This document shows, piece after piece, positions 1 through 11,672 of a stretch of 64,000 bases of DNA (within the stretch, counting starts at the first letter, position 1; each line of letters begins with the position of its first letter). Below the pieces are notes generated by a model. The model ran no database searches. It saw nothing but the letters and a program-made list of their open reading frames with translations, and was not told the origin of the DNA. Both the position numbers and the translations under genes were made by a program. The stretch spans positions 93,819,742 to 93,883,741 of the forward strand of contig CP092870.1 in NCBI GenBank assembly GCA_030710605.1, in the 5' to 3' direction. Origin of the DNA: Cordylochernes scorpioides (lineage: Eukaryota > Arthropoda > Arachnida > Pseudoscorpiones > Chernetidae).

Positions 1-1819
1 AATTATGCAAATTTATAGCAATGTTTACATATCTTTCTCTTCTTAAAGCTTCGATCTACCTTTCCCTATAAAAGGAAGAAAAAAAACGTGCTCTTAAATA
101 AAAATGATTATAAATTCTACAAAGAGAAAAGCATATACCGATTATCATTTATAAAAAATAAATATATACCGATTATATAAGCAAAATAGATAAATATTTG
201 ACCCTGTTTGCATATGTTTGGATTTCATATCTTAGAATTTAAATTTCGATAGATGAATCATTTTATTATAATAGATCAGGTTAAAATCACGACCTTTTAT
301 TTCTAAATGTGATAGTTGTAATTTACAAGGAAAGTTTCAGCTGTCGCTTCTATTTGTGCAATCATGTACATGTTTTTAAAATAACGAACCAATCACAGCA
401 ATAAAATGTATAAAACTCTATTTGAAATAGCCATGCAGAATAACATATATGCCTATGGTTTACTTATATTCCTAAAGCCTAAAGTTTGTTTATATTTCTT
501 ATGTTGATTTATTTACCATTCTTAAGCTCAAATTTCGTTTATATTCTTCGGGTTTGTTTATTTACCCATCGTAAGACTAAAATTTGTTTACAATCCTTAA
601 GTTTGTTGAGTGACATTCCTTAAGCCTAAGTTTGTTTACTTTTCTTAAGCTTCTTAATTGATATTCCTTAAGCCTTATATTTGTTTACTTTCCTAAGGTT
701 TGTTGATTTACCCTTCTTAAGCCTAAAGCTTGTTTACATTCCTTAAGCCCAAAGTTTGCTTACATGCCTTAGGCTTGTTGATTCGTATATCTTAAGACTA
801 AAATTTGTTTTCATTCTTTATCTTTTGATTTATATATAATCTTTAAGCCTAATTTTAGTTCAACTTTTGTTTTATACTTCTGCACATAGATAGAAAAAAT
901 CATAATAAAAAATTAATAATATACTGATATATGTGCACAACAAAAAAAATATTTTATACAATCTCATTGTACTTTTATTCTGAAAATATGTTTACCCTTT
1001 ATAAAATAATTTGTTATAGCTCATTTTTATTGAAAATTAATTATAAGATGAAAGTGCTAAAATATGTCATTCTTAAATGAACATGGAAAAAAATATTATT
1101 TTGAAAAATAAGCGTCAAAAAATAGAATCAGAGCTTTGTCTTCTGTTTTAATTTTTCATAGATTTCGCTTGGTTGAATTTATTTATTTGTCTTTTTTATA
1201 AAAATCGCTGAAGTTTTAAAATGGAACTTTCTAAGGGCAAATATTAAAAAAAATTCTTTTCAATATATTTTATCATCTCTCTTCTTTCCTAAATATTTCT
1301 TTTCTATTTATTTTCCAATTTTTATTTCTCAGCTTATTATTATGGTTATTATTGGAAAATTTGTTATAATTCCTTTTTATTGTGTGTATCTTTTGGACTT
1401 AAAGAGAAGACGAAAATTAAATTTCTATTAAATAATAATCCACTCTTCTAAAAATAAACCTTATTAAATTTTCTTCGCGAACAAATTAAACGACACAATA
1501 TGTTGAATGAACTCTTTTTCAAAAGATTTTTGAACCGCAAAATTTATTGATCTGTGAATTTCTATTGAATTATTTGTTGACAAAGATGCAACTATACAAA
1601 CATGTTATTTTGTATTCAATATATCTATTTTATAATCATCAAATTTTAAAATCCAATATTATATATGCTAAAAATTAATTTGTTGTTGTTGTTAGATAAA
1701 GGGTTGATAAGACAAAGGATCGATAAGATAAAGGGTTGAGGTGCAGTCGTGATAAGAAAAAGATAATTATTTGCCGTCAAGTAGCTTTTATTTTCAATTA
1801 CTTGAGGAAATATTACACA
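1..1819. other. AT-rich non-coding stretch
   Basis: No gene or recognised transposon is visible. The only structure is the degenerate tandem array at about 465-860, listed separately, and a short purine-rich patch of AAGGGTTGATAAGA-like repeats near 1695-1760. Confidence 0.5.
465..860. repeat. Degenerate tandem repeat, CTTAAGCCTAAAGTTTG unit
   Basis: The phrase TTCCTTAAGCCTAAAGTTTG recurs about ten times with substitutions, alternating with TTGTTGATTTACC-like spacers. The compound unit is roughly 45-65 bases. Copies are diverged, so this is an old array. No coding potential is seen. Confidence 0.6.
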
Positions 1820-2417
1820 CTAGACGAATGGCCCGGGCAACGCCCGGGGTTTACCCGAGTGCGAATATATTCTAAAAACGTTGACTTGGGTGGTCGCTAT
1901 TAACAGGGTGGTCTGTATAGACAGGTGGATGTATCACACAGCTGATAACAGGGTTGTCTAGAGTGGTCGCTATAGACAGGGTGGTCTGTATAGACAGGTT
2001 TATGAGAGAGGCACAAACTTACAGGTTGTTGACGCCGCAATCCCCAGAGAGAGTGTTTTTTGTTGCATCATGCTGTGACTCACACGACGACCCAAGGTCA
2101 ACAGGGGTGGAGCAGCAAGCTTAAGCCTATCACCGTCTGGCGGCGCTGCTTGCGAGTTATATCTACAATTCTGCAAATAACTCTAAGGATATTCAAGATA
2201 TTCAAGAAATTATTTTTCGAAAACCTTTCCGGGGATATACCTAATAATATCCCAGAATTTCATGGCGATTGGATGTATGGTTTTTGAATAACAGGGTTGT
2301 CTAGAGGGGGGCAGGGAGGACACGTGTTCCCTTGCAGCCAATGGGCGCGCATTCTATCCGTGAGCTTCAGACAAACAGACAAACAAACAGACAGAATAAG
2401 GCAAATATATAAGTAGA
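1820..2417 (-). mobile_element. Non-autonomous Helitron (598 bp)
   Basis: Read on the minus strand the element starts with TCTACTTATATATTTGCC and ends with a GC hairpin (CCCGGGCGTTGCCCGGG type) followed by CCATTCGTCTAG. It sits between an A and a T. These are the Helitron hallmarks: 5' TC, 3' hairpin plus CTAG, and insertion between A and T without a target duplication. The interior holds units of ACAGGGTGGTCTGTATAGAC shared with the element at 26503-27236. No Rep/helicase is encoded, so it depends on a partner in trans. Confidence 0.8.
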
Positions 2418-2689
2418 TTAGTTATTTTCACATTATATAGAATTTATAAAGTTAATCCTATATTAGTTATTTAAAAGGATAGATATGTTAACTACGCATA
2501 TTTACAACAAAACTATACAACAAAACTGAAAGTCTTTCTAAAAACGATGATAACAAAAGTAAAATTATCAATGAATAAAATAAAATATATATTTTTTAAA
2601 ATATAGAAATATTTAAGTTTTTAGATTATATAATATATATATATTTGAAAATAGAGCAATCCATAAATAAATCTTTAATTAAAAAGTCA

Positions 2690-2830
2690 TATATTAGATC
2701 AAAATATCATTTATTTAACCAATATTAATATGTTATAATACCTTGATAAAGGTTGGCGTTCGGCCAACTGAAATATTAGTAAAATAAATGATATTTTGAT
2801 CCAATATATGCCTTTTTAGTAAATTAAATT
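2690..2830. repeat. Foldback repeat, family F3 (TTGGCTGAACGCCAACC)
   Basis: Copy of a small inverted-repeat family. Its arm reads GGCATATATTGGATCAAAAT, a stretch containing TTTACCAATATT, then GGTTGGCGTTC. Here both ends, ATATTAGATCAAAATATC and GATATTTTGATCCAATAT, face each other. Other copies lie near 11345, 17755, 33285, 34455, 44770 and 61137. Confidence 0.65.
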
Positions 2831-2844
2831 TAATTGCCATCTAT

Positions 2845-2940
2845 CGTTAAAAATTTACACAAATAAATTCACTGGTAATGCGCTTCTTTTAAATATCATC
2901 AAATATTAACTCTACAGATCTTACTGCAATGATATGAGTT
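2845..2940. repeat. Half-copy of the 37945-38110 foldback
   Basis: The stretch from TTACACAAATAAATTCACTG to ATCTTACTGCAATGATATGA matches one arm of the near-perfect inverted repeat at 37945-38110, with a few substitutions. Confidence 0.6.
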
Positions 2941-3075
2941 ATTGAATGAGATGGCTTGGCTCATCAGTAGTGAACCCTCTCAGCGGTTTCGCCAAATTAA
3001 TCTCAAGACCGCTCTACTATTGTATTGAATTGGTTTGGAATATACCCTGTATTTTCTATGGAAGGCAGCTTAGAG
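2937..3075. repeat. Repeat family F2 (GGCTCATCAGTGGTGAACCC)
   Basis: Partial copy containing GGCTTGGCTCATCAGTAGTG and CAGCGGTTTCGCC, followed by the AAGACCGCT and CTACTATTGTATTG parts found in longer F2 copies at 34165, 40505 and 48195. Confidence 0.65.
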
Positions 3076-3152
3076 GTGTTTAGTGAACTATGGACATAAA
3101 CTAATAGGTCTGTAGAGGTCTGTATGCCTTTTTAATTGAATAATAAATATGT

Positions 3153-3177
3153 GGTATGTGTGTGTGTGTGTGTGTGG
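3153..3177. repeat. (TG)n microsatellite
   Basis: About ten TG dinucleotides in a row. Confidence 0.9.
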
Positions 3178-3483
3178 TTATCCTGTCTACTGATTGTTGT
3201 GATAGGCAGGTTACACAGTCATGGGGCCAAGTGGTTTCAGGCGTCACTGTTAGATGTCACCTCAGAGAGAGGCTATCGTTGACGACGCAGACAAGGTCTA
3301 GGAGAATGCCATCTACATGACTGGGAGAGATGGGCTGTTTGTTATCCGACCGTGTTTGTGGGTCGGGGGGAAGAAACAAAACTAACGGCTCTGAAATCGG
3401 AGACCGAAAGGCGTACTTGATTTTCTTTTCTTGATCTAATAACAAAATGAGTTGGCCAAATATTATGAAATACCATAAGTCAA

Positions 3484-3560
3484 CCTTTAGTTTATTTTTA
3501 TTCCGCTAGATGACGCTCTGCTATCTAAAATGCACATGTAAGTGGTCAGGATATGCAACT
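3484..3560. repeat. Fragment of repeat family F5
   Basis: Contains GCTAGATGACGCTCTGCTATCT, GCACATGT and GTCAGGATATGC, the conserved end of the F5 family defined at 12197-12470 and 17905-18190. Confidence 0.55.
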
Positions 3561-4164
3561 TTTATATGTTTGATATGAATACCTGAATCTTTTCAAATTT
3601 TTATCACTTTTTCACATAAATATTCATATATTAGGAAATAAGGTATGTTATATTAGGTTTTGGTTGTGAATTTTTCTATCTATTTTTAGCTTTTTCATAT
3701 TATATTAAATTATAGGATTGATAATACATTATTCTACTTAAATTGCTATCATAGAAATACGATGTTAGCAAAACGAAAAGAATTCAATAATTTTGTCAGA
3801 CATTGATATTTCCCGCCAATTTTCAAGTAATGTTGTTTACTGGAAATATCGTCTGCTTTCTTTATTTCCAATAAATGCGTTCAGCGTTCTCTCTTATCGA
3901 TTTTCCAATCTGCGCACCGAATGCTTTATTATTCCCCGTCCCAAAAGAAAAATTTGCAATTTCGTCTGCATATGCTTTTCGTAAATATTTACATAAAAAT
4001 AAAAACCTTCAATTTTTCTTCTATATGATGTTAAAATAGGAAGGTTCTTTCTCTAACATTTACACTATTTATATGATAATATGGAAAATTATAATTTATT
4101 TTTGAAAATAGAGATTCGAAAAATATATTGTCAGGTAGAAAATAAGGTAAGACCAACATAAAGA

Positions 4165-5155
4165 TCTTAAAGCAATTTATCTTGTTGTTGTTGTCGTGTC
4201 CAATGAAGAGCCTCAGATATCTTCGTACATCTCTATCACAGCAGTTGCAATGCCCTCTTTCTTGGGTGTGTAAAACTGCTGTTCTGGGTCAATTTTCAGT
4301 TTTTGTTGTTGCTGTCGTGACCAATAAAGAGCCTCAAATGTCTCCATATATCTCTATCACAGCAATGTTCTCTATCTTGGGTGTGTAAAGTTGCTGTTCT
4401 TGTTCAATTTTCTGTTGTTGTTGTTGTCGTGTCCAATGAAGAGCCTCAGATGTCTCCATACATCTCTATCACAGCAGTCGCAGTATCTTGGATGTGTAAA
4501 GCTGCTGTTCTGGGTCAATTTTGTTTTTGTTGTTGTTGTCGTGTCCAATGAAGAGCCTCAGATGTCTCCATACATCTTTATCACAACAATGTTCTCTATC
4601 TTGAGTGTGTACAGCTGCTGTTCTGTGCCAATTTTGTGTTGTTGTTGTCGTGTCCAATGAAGAGCCTCAGATGTCTCCATACATCTCTATTACAGCAGTC
4701 GCAGTATCTTGGGTGTGTAAAGCTGCTGTTCTGGTTCAATTTTCTGTTGTTGTTATTGTCGTATCCAATGAAGAGCCTCAGATGTCTCCATACATCTTTA
4801 TCACAGCAATGTTCTCTATCTTGAGTGTGTAAAGCTGCTGTTCTAGGTCAATTTTCTGTTGTTGTTGTCGTGTTCAATGAAGAGCCTCAGATGTCTCCAT
4901 ACATCTCTATTACAGCAGTCGCAGTATCTTGGGTGTGTAAAGCTGCTGTTCTGAATCAATTTTCTGTTTTTGTTGTTGTTGTGTCCAATGAAGAGCCTCA
5001 GATGTCTCCATACATCTTTATCCCAGCAATTTTCTCTATCTTGAGTGTGTAAAGCTGCCGTTCTGTGTCAATTTTCTGTTGTTGTTGTCCTGTTCAATGA
5101 AGAGCCTCAGATGTCTCCATACATCTCTATCACAGTAGTCGCAATGTTCTCAAAT
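4165..5155. repeat. Minisatellite, about 110-bp unit, nine copies
   Basis: The anchor AATGAAGAGCCTCAGATGTC starts near 4205, 4327, 4439, 4551, 4660, 4771, 4879, 4991 and 5100. Units contain a TGTTGTTGTTGTCGTG run, TCCATACATCTCTATCACAG and GTGTGTAAAGCTGCTGTTCT. Copies 3-8 alternate between an A type (GCAGTCGCAGTATCTTGG) and a B type (GCAATGTTCTCTATCTTGAG), so the evolving unit is a dimer of about 220 bp. Open frames across it are by-products of the period and are not genes. Confidence 0.9.
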
Positions 5156-5244
5156 TTCTGATCATTGTTTGAAAAATAGGTGCCGTTGCCACGTTAGTCA
5201 CCTTGGATCAGAATTTGGTCGAATATTCCAAGGGGCAAGGGTGG

Positions 5245-5375
5245 ACCGCAGGGAAGTGTGGTAGATTTTTACACATATAGAGAACAGTTTGACTTTTGCA
5301 CTTACAAGTCTGTTAGATACCCGTATGGTGTTACTTGCATTCTCATTGAGACAATTTTTCTTCATAAAAAAGTGC
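5245..5375 (-). mobile_element. Diverged partial copy of the tRNA-headed SINE
   Basis: GACTTTTGCACTTACAAGTCTG, GTGTTACTTGCA and AAAAAAGTGCCCA match, in order, the body and the head boundary of the minus-strand SINE at 33815-34125. The tRNA-like head itself is lost, so this is a 5'-truncated fossil. Confidence 0.55.
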
Positions 5376-5514
5376 CCAAAAGGTTTTTCGATCTATCAAG
5401 TCGTAACTATCAAAAAGCGACACTTTGTACCATTCTTCCACTATTTGATTTTTGAGCGGATACGTGGTAAAACTTAAGGCTGATCGTCTTTTTAAATTTT
5501 ATTTTTTAAGGATA

Positions 5515-5652
5515 GATATAGAGGTTATTTTGTTCACACTTGGTTAACTCGTGTGTCTTCAATAAAGATCACTATGTATCGAAAATCTTTAGGAGTATAG
5601 TCTGGATCCCGATATACATGCTACAAGGTTTAAATTCCTTTTGTCTATGAGT
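5515..5652 (-). repeat. Foldback family F1, partial copy
   Basis: Contains CACACTTGGTTAACTCGTGTGTC, AATAAAGATCACTATGTATC, CCCGATATACATGCTA and TTGTCTATGAGT, all in the order found on the minus strand of complete F1 copies such as 39940-40146. One end is missing. Confidence 0.6.
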
Positions 5653-7039
5653 ATATTTTTTCTTTCACATGACTAAGATCCTCCCGTACAAACCGAATGT
5701 AAACGATGTAAGAATGTAATAAAGAGAGACTTTGAAGGAACGTGGGTGAACTTAAATAAGAGAGTTGCGGGGAATGTGTAACTAGATCTCCCCAGAAATT
5801 TGCATAGCTCCTCTACCAGAATTTAATTAAGAAAATCTCCCGGATTTCAAGTTAATTCCGAATCAGCTGAAGCGACGAGAGTTTACCAACCTACTTTATT
5901 GCGGAGAACTTTTAAGATTATTTCCTCTTCAATAATATTTACATACTGTTTATCAATACTTGTTTATCTTTTACCTTAATAAAACCACCCGGTATTAATA
6001 ATAAAAAAAAATATTTGTCTTTTCCGTATGAAATACACTTTAAATTCATAATACGACGCATCGTAGAATGATTATTTGTTTAGTATTGCAGTAAGGGCAA
6101 TAGAAATTGTTTTTATTTTAAATAAACATACGTGCTATGTAACATATACCCTCTTATTTACAAATACGCTTATATTTACTTGTACCTTACAAACACAATA
6201 ATTTATTAATATGCAATATTCCAGCAATATTCGAAAAGATTATTATTTATTTGAGAAATGTGAACAACAAACAACACAATTCGACAACTGTGGATCAACG
6301 CCTACTCTATCAACACATTCTATATACATAATTATCATCATAAACTCCGTGAAAAATAAGTAGATAAAACATATATAAACTATTATAAAATAAATGAAGC
6401 TTCCAGGGTTAAGTTTCTTGTTCAAATATTTATTTTCACAAGATTTCAGACCTGTCAGTCCTTCAACAGGAGTATCACGATAATAAATTGATGATATATA
6501 CTATTTTTATATATAAATTATTTTTTATATATTTTAAATATTAATGATACTGAAAGGGGAAAAAATATATATTACTTTCTTTGTGTGTTATAAAAAAAAA
6601 TTATATACAAACTATAACGAACCTACGGAATATTATATAATATATGATGATAGCTTAATGAGGATATTAGAAATACTCTGTGTGCCATTTGATGATGATA
6701 ATAAGTAGCTGTCTGAGATGACAGATGAACACCAGCACAACAACAAACAAAGTTGAGCGAACACTAAATGAATTATCCAGGCTCGACAACAAAAGTGCAG
6801 GAATTGGCCTGGCTAATCCATTTAACACCGTGGACTCTAAAGATAATGGTACCAGCGTGTTCTAAGTTGATAATGGTGGTTTGGTAAAGTTAAAGTTACA
6901 CCTCTATTCTTTATAATGGTATAGTTAGTATTTCTAACTAGTACTCTCGCTCTTTGTACCTGGTCTGGGTTTCTCTCCCATCTATATAAATAGAATTGTA
7001 TCAATGTTGTAGGTTTGGCTGTAGCTGTGTATCATGTTT
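5653..7039. other. Non-coding AT-rich stretch
   Basis: No gene seen. Around 6440-6472 the minus strand carries a degenerate CTGTTGAAGG hairpin, the F8-type motif described in the findings. Confidence 0.4.
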
Positions 7040-7205
7040 TTTTTTTCATGCGTTCTCACAAAATTTGATCAATTAGAATAAACTCTGATTCTGTATAGAA
7101 AATAGACGTCTTCTGACGAAGACAAAAGAATTTTGTCGAAACGTTAAGAAAATAAAAAAAACTCTAACTGGCCGAAGTGTCTATTTTTCATAGAAAAAGA
7201 AGTAT
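7040..7205 (+). repeat. Repeat family F4 with hammerhead-like core
   Basis: CTGACGA (7113-7119) is followed by a hairpin of GACAAAA and TTTTGTC, then GAAAC (7138-7142), then TTAAGAAAATAAA and CTGGCCGAAGTGTCTATTT. The same module with the same flanks occurs at 33350-33640 and 50680-50985. The conserved hammerhead core is CUGANGA, stem II, GAAA. A cleavage-side stem is not obvious here, so activity is not claimed. Confidence 0.6.
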
Positions 7206-7864
7206 AGAAAATGGTCTGAAATGAGTCACTATCATATTTTTTAGATCAGCAATATGCTACATATGCCCATAATAGACTAATTTCATATTGCCTTTCAAAC
7301 GCAAAAAAAAAAAAGGCAGAGCCGTTTCTGTCCCGCGATTGAGAACAGATATGCATAAATGTCAGCACTTTTAATACAATTTTTAGTTATTTTTAAAAAT
7401 TATTTAATATTTTAGTCGGTTTTAAGTAGTTTATTATCACTATAATTCCTTTGTGTTTTAATAAAGAATATATTTAGGGTATATTTTAAAATTTATCTTA
7501 TATGAAACCTTTTCTATATATTTGCTGGGGGATTATAAAATATTTACGAATATTTTATTGTTGAATTTTCAAGAAAAGATAAAAACATTTATGGAAAAAT
7601 ATAATAATGAGAGTCAATTTACTTTTTTAAATTACCATAAAACGTTGAATAAAATGAATTCTCCAAAAATTGTTTTTTTGCTTTTCAAAATGTAAAATCT
7701 TATTTTAAATCATAGGAAATTTGACACAAAATACAAAAATAATTTCATAAACAGACGGAATGACTAGAAAAACTAATTTTTCTATCACAGAAGTGAATTT
7801 TTGCAGTTACACACGATGTGATATGAGAGAGAGAGAATTTGATAAATTTTATTTATATATAAAA

Positions 7865-7985
7865 CAATAAAAATATATAAAAAGGTCAGGTGTTGATATT
7901 AAAACCAAATGAGGCATATGAGCCTGGTCAGAATTTGCCTTTTTTGTTTTTAATATCAACACCTGGCCTTTTTTATATATATTTT
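7865..7985. repeat. Foldback, AGGTCAGGTGTTGATATTAA arms
   Basis: The arms ATAAAAAGGTCAGGTGTTGA and its complement, ending in CTTTTTTATATATATT, enclose about 50 bases that include GGCATATGAGCCTGGTCAG. The arm is also the outer part of F5 copies near 11910 and 12450, so this is probably an internally deleted F5 derivative. Confidence 0.6.
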
Positions 7986-8244
7986 TTATTTTCATTGTTT
8001 TTTCACATATATACTAACTTATTAATTAAATCACAAAAAATAATGTACATCATATTTAAATTTAAAAAAAAAGGTATATTAATAGAGACTAAGTGTGTAT
8101 TTGAGCATAAATAATATGATATCTGTGGCATAGTACAGATATAATTGTTATATATTTTATAATACTTCAATAGATATTTTCTTTCTATTGAAATAAATAG
8201 GCAAGGCTTTCGAGCAATGTGGAGTTTTAAAGCATAAGCTGTAC

Positions 8245-8655
8245 ACACTCATGGATAAAACTTAAGGAAGTTGTTCCTTTTAGCATGTATATCGGGATTG
8301 AGAGAATAACTCTGAAAGATTTCTTCAAATAAAATACACTTCGGCCAGTAAATATTTTTATTGTCTCGACTTTTCGAAAAAAATCTTTTGTCCTCGTGGA
8401 TATTACAATGACCTTTATTGAAGACACACGAGATAATCAAGTCTACACTCATGGCAAAACTTGAGTAAATTGTACCTTTTAGCATGTTTATCAGGATTCA
8501 GACAATAACTTTGAAATAAATTTGATACAAAGTGAACTTTAATTGAAGACACACGAGATAACCAAGTGTAAACAGCCTCTGTCTCCTTAAAAATGCCAGA
8601 CAACCGACAATATCAAAAACTTTCCAATTCCATAAGTTTTGTCAACGAGTATATT
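8245..8655. repeat. Two adjoining F1 foldback copies
   Basis: CACTCATGGATAAAACTTAAGG begins near 8246 and a second start, CACTCATGGCAAAACTTGAG, lies near 8447. The shared inner parts are TTCAGACAATAACT and TTGAAGACACACGAGATAAC. The first copy is interrupted at about 8320-8400 by a degenerate piece of family F4 (CACTTCGGCCAGTAAATATT). Confidence 0.6.
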
Positions 8656-9333
8656 TTAGCCCCAATGTGAATGGTGATAATAAAACATATTGTATAAATA
8701 ACACGATTGTTAGGCTATTTAATAAAACTTGGAATGCAGAAAATTATCAATCAATTTTCTTTTGAAACAAATAAGCAAGCTTTCGAGCAATACGGAATTG
8801 TTAGGTGATATAACAGAACATATGTAAATATATATTAGTTACAATGGTGATAGGTCTAAGCCTAATTCTTAATCCATTATATCCAAGTTACCGCGAGACG
8901 CCACTATCCATCATTTACAACGAATTAAGCAGACGTTAGTCACAATTTCCTCTTGTTATATCTGCATATTCCTGAACAGATATTTCGGCCCAATAATTTC
9001 ATTCTTATATGTATATAGACTCTGGTTTTTCCAAAAATATATATATTTTATCAAAGAAATAGGAGGTATTTGGCCAATATTATCTTTAATAATTAAAAAT
9101 ATCAACGATTAATTCATATTTATTCCTATAGATTGCGCAATTTATCAACAACTTTAATTTGCATAACTAAGAGAGTTATAACAAAAATAAAGGAAAAATC
9201 TATATGTAAATATGAATAGTCATAATTAATATTTTTGCTTTTAAAAGGTTGAAGATAAAAATACTGTGTAAAGAAAAAAGATAATTGTAATTTATATTTT
9301 GACTATTTTTCAGAAGAATTTTACAAATGTATA

Positions 9334-10605
9334 CCAGGTCTATTAGTATGAAACGCGAAAATATTCAGTGATTTCAAAAGTTCACCAATTCCATACAACA
9401 AAAGATTTTTTATTCAAAGTAATTGCCCTGATTAGCTATACACTCGGACCACCTTTCAGGCAATTTTCGAATTCCTTGTCTGAAAAATTATATTCCTTTT
9501 GAGTTGAACCAGTCAACAAGCCATTTTCGGAGTATGTCTGAGTTCGAAAATTCCTGGTTTTTTAGGTCGTGTCCTAAAGATGTGAAAAGGTGGTAGTCCG
9601 ACGACGCTAAGTCTGGTGAGTACGGCGGGTGGGGTAAGAGTTCCCAGCCCAAGTCTTTTATGGTGTTTTTGACCACTGTAGCGTTGTGGGCTGGAGCGTT
9701 GTCATGCTGCAGTATCAGCTTGTTGTTCTTTTCACGCAATTCCGGTCTTTTTTCATTCAATGCCTCTCTCAAACTGTGCATTTGTTGTTCGTAGCGACTA
9801 GTATTGACCGTTTCGCCAGGTGTCAGGAGCTTGAAATATACTACGCCGGTCTGGTCCCACCATACGCAAAGCATTGCCTTTTTTCCTAAGCGATTGGGCC
9901 TAGGCTTCCGTTTTGGAAATTGGCCGAGCAGGCCCCACGACTTTTGGCGCATAGGATTGCTGAAGTGGATCGATTTCTCATCAGAAGTTACGATTCGGTG
10001 CAAAAATGACTTCTTTTCATGCCTGGCGAGCAGCCCTTCGCAGGTTACCAGACGCCGTTCTTGCTGCCTTTCGCTCAACTCGTGGGGGACCTATCTGGAA
10101 AGCTTTTGGGTCATTCTGAGGCTATTTAAACGTAGGGAAACAGAACCTTGAGACACCTGGAGCTGTTTCGCGAGTTTCTCCTGCGTTTGGGTACTGTCGT
10201 CATCCAACAAAGCTTGCAGTTCAGCGTCCTCGAACTTTTGGTGCGGTTTTCCACGTGGTTCATTATCTAGTTCAAAATCGCCACTTTGGAATTTTTTAAA
10301 CCACCTGTAACACTGTGATTTGCTCAGAGCGTGGTCGACGTGAACTTCCTCGAGCATTCGGTGGGCTTCAGTGGCACTTTTCTTCCAGTTGAAGGCGAAC
10401 AACAAAACTTCCCGCAAATGGGCACTTTTTGGCTCGGAAATCACCATTTTCCACAGGCTCCAGAAATTTTCCACGATTTGAATTTTTCTAAAACTGCACA
10501 CGTGATGATGCCACGTGAGTCAAAAAACAAAATGCCTTCAACAGCGCCACCGTCGGCTCAAATAAAGTTGCACAGCGCCCTCTGGCGAACTCGTAATAGA
10601 CCTGG
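9334..10605 (-). mobile_element. Mariner-family DNA transposon (1272 bp)
   Basis: The element lies between two TA dinucleotides (9332-9333 and 10606-10607), as expected for Tc1/mariner insertion. Its ends are inverted: CCAGGTCTATTAGTATG on the left and, read from the right end, CCAGGTCTATTACGAG. Length fits the usual 1.3 kb. It encodes one transposase on the minus strand with two nonsense codons, so this copy cannot make its own full-length enzyme. Confidence 0.95.
9410..10447 (-). pseudogene. Mariner transposase, two in-frame stops
   Basis: The protein cuts and pastes mariner DNA using a DDD catalytic triad. Starting at the ATG at 10445-10447 (MVISEPKS), the frame runs 345 codons to TAA at 9410-9412, the normal mariner length. 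The N-terminal third has the helix-turn-helix DNA-binding part (QCYRWFKKFQSGDFELDNEP, and KLAKQLQVSQGSVSLRL). The catalytic part shows VTSDEKSIHF, HDNAPAHN and YSPDLASSDYHLF. The second and third aspartates are separated by 34 residues, the DD34D of mariners. There are no frameshifts. TAG at 10091-10093 replaces the tryptophan of the WVPHEL linker, and TAA at 9488-9490 cuts off the last 25 residues. Upstream methionine at 10501 is possible but would give an atypical N-terminal extension. Confidence 0.93.
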
Positions 10606-10671
10606 TACATAAAAATTTATATTTTTAATATAAAATGTATTCCCTTTTCAAAATAAAACAAACTTACCCCT

Positions 10672-10765
10672 CTCTTTACTGCGATGAAAAATATATATTG
10701 GGAAGGCCAAGCTCATCAATGGTAAACCTTCCCAGCGGTTTCGCCAGTTTAATCAACCTTTAACG
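10672..10765. repeat. Repeat family F2, short copy
   Basis: TTTACTGCGATGAAAAATAT, TTGGGAAGGCCAAGCTCATCA and CAGCGGTTTCGCCAGTTTAATC follow the F2 order. It begins a few tens of bases beyond the mariner. Confidence 0.65.
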
Positions 10766-11344
10766 TTTTAGAAAAGGAGAAATTCATTCCTAATGATTCC
10801 ATTTCTTTTATAAAGTTGGCTCGTCATTGCCATATATATATACAAATGTATCTCACAAACAAAAGAGAACGTTGACAATTATAGTCTGGCAAATATATTT
10901 TTTTCAATTTATCGTCTGCCCTAAAATTGTTTTGTTTAGTTAATAATTCGTCATTTTCACGCCAACTTTTGTAGTTTAAATAGGAATTTTGTAATCAGGA
11001 TTACAGGCTCTTTACGGATAATGCATCATTAACTTCTTTTTTACAATTTTGTGCCTTTTCTAACTATGTTTTAAATGGTACATGGCATTATTGGTCTTAA
11101 TTTTATAGAGTTCCATACTTTCTACCCCATATAACTTTATCTTTTATTTTATAGAATACATATTTTATTATAACTTCTTTTATAAAATGAAATTTAAAAT
11201 AGTTCCTTATAAATTGAATAATCATTTTGAATTCATTTTTTTAAATAGGATAAGTTTCATATTTACTCAAAGTATTTAAGTTTAGAGTATATTGAGGTTA
11301 TATATATTTTTTGGAAAATATATTGTTATCCATAATTAGATCTT

Positions 11345-11590
11345 GAATTAAAAAGGCATATATTGGATCAAAATATTATTTATTTACCAATATTTAAGTT
11401 GGCTGAACGCCAACCTTTTTCATGGTATTATAACATTTTAAAGTGTGTCAACAGCAAACTATTGACCTTATGTGGGGCTGAGCTTGTTGTTGATATAAAT
11501 ATGTTGTTATACCTTGAAAAAGGTTGGCGTTCAGGCTTAACTGAAATATTGGTAAATAAATTATATTTTGATCATATATATGTCATAATT
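11345..11590. repeat. Foldback family F3, complete copy
   Basis: Arms GGCATATATTGGATCAAAAT and ATTTTGATCATATATGTCA face each other. Inside them lie TTGGCTGAACGCCAACC and GGTTGGCGTTCAGGCTTAAC, around a centre with AAAGTGTGTCAACAGCAAAC. Roughly 240 bp with long arms and no coding capacity. Confidence 0.75.
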
Positions 11591-11672
11591 TGTATAATGC
11601 CCAAGAAATATAATTTATTTTCGCCATAACAAATATGTTAAAATGTAAATACAAATTCACTTATCTATAAAT

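Noticed and set aside
2060..2287. 75-codon + strand frame
   Set aside because: It lies wholly in a non-coding Helitron, antisense to it, and starts with a non-ATG codon.
4182..5052. Series of 60-90-codon frames on the + strand
   Set aside because: All lie in the 110-base minisatellite and repeat the same peptide in several registers.
9686..10612. + strand frames of 67-115 codons
   Set aside because: They are antisense shadows of the mariner transposase.
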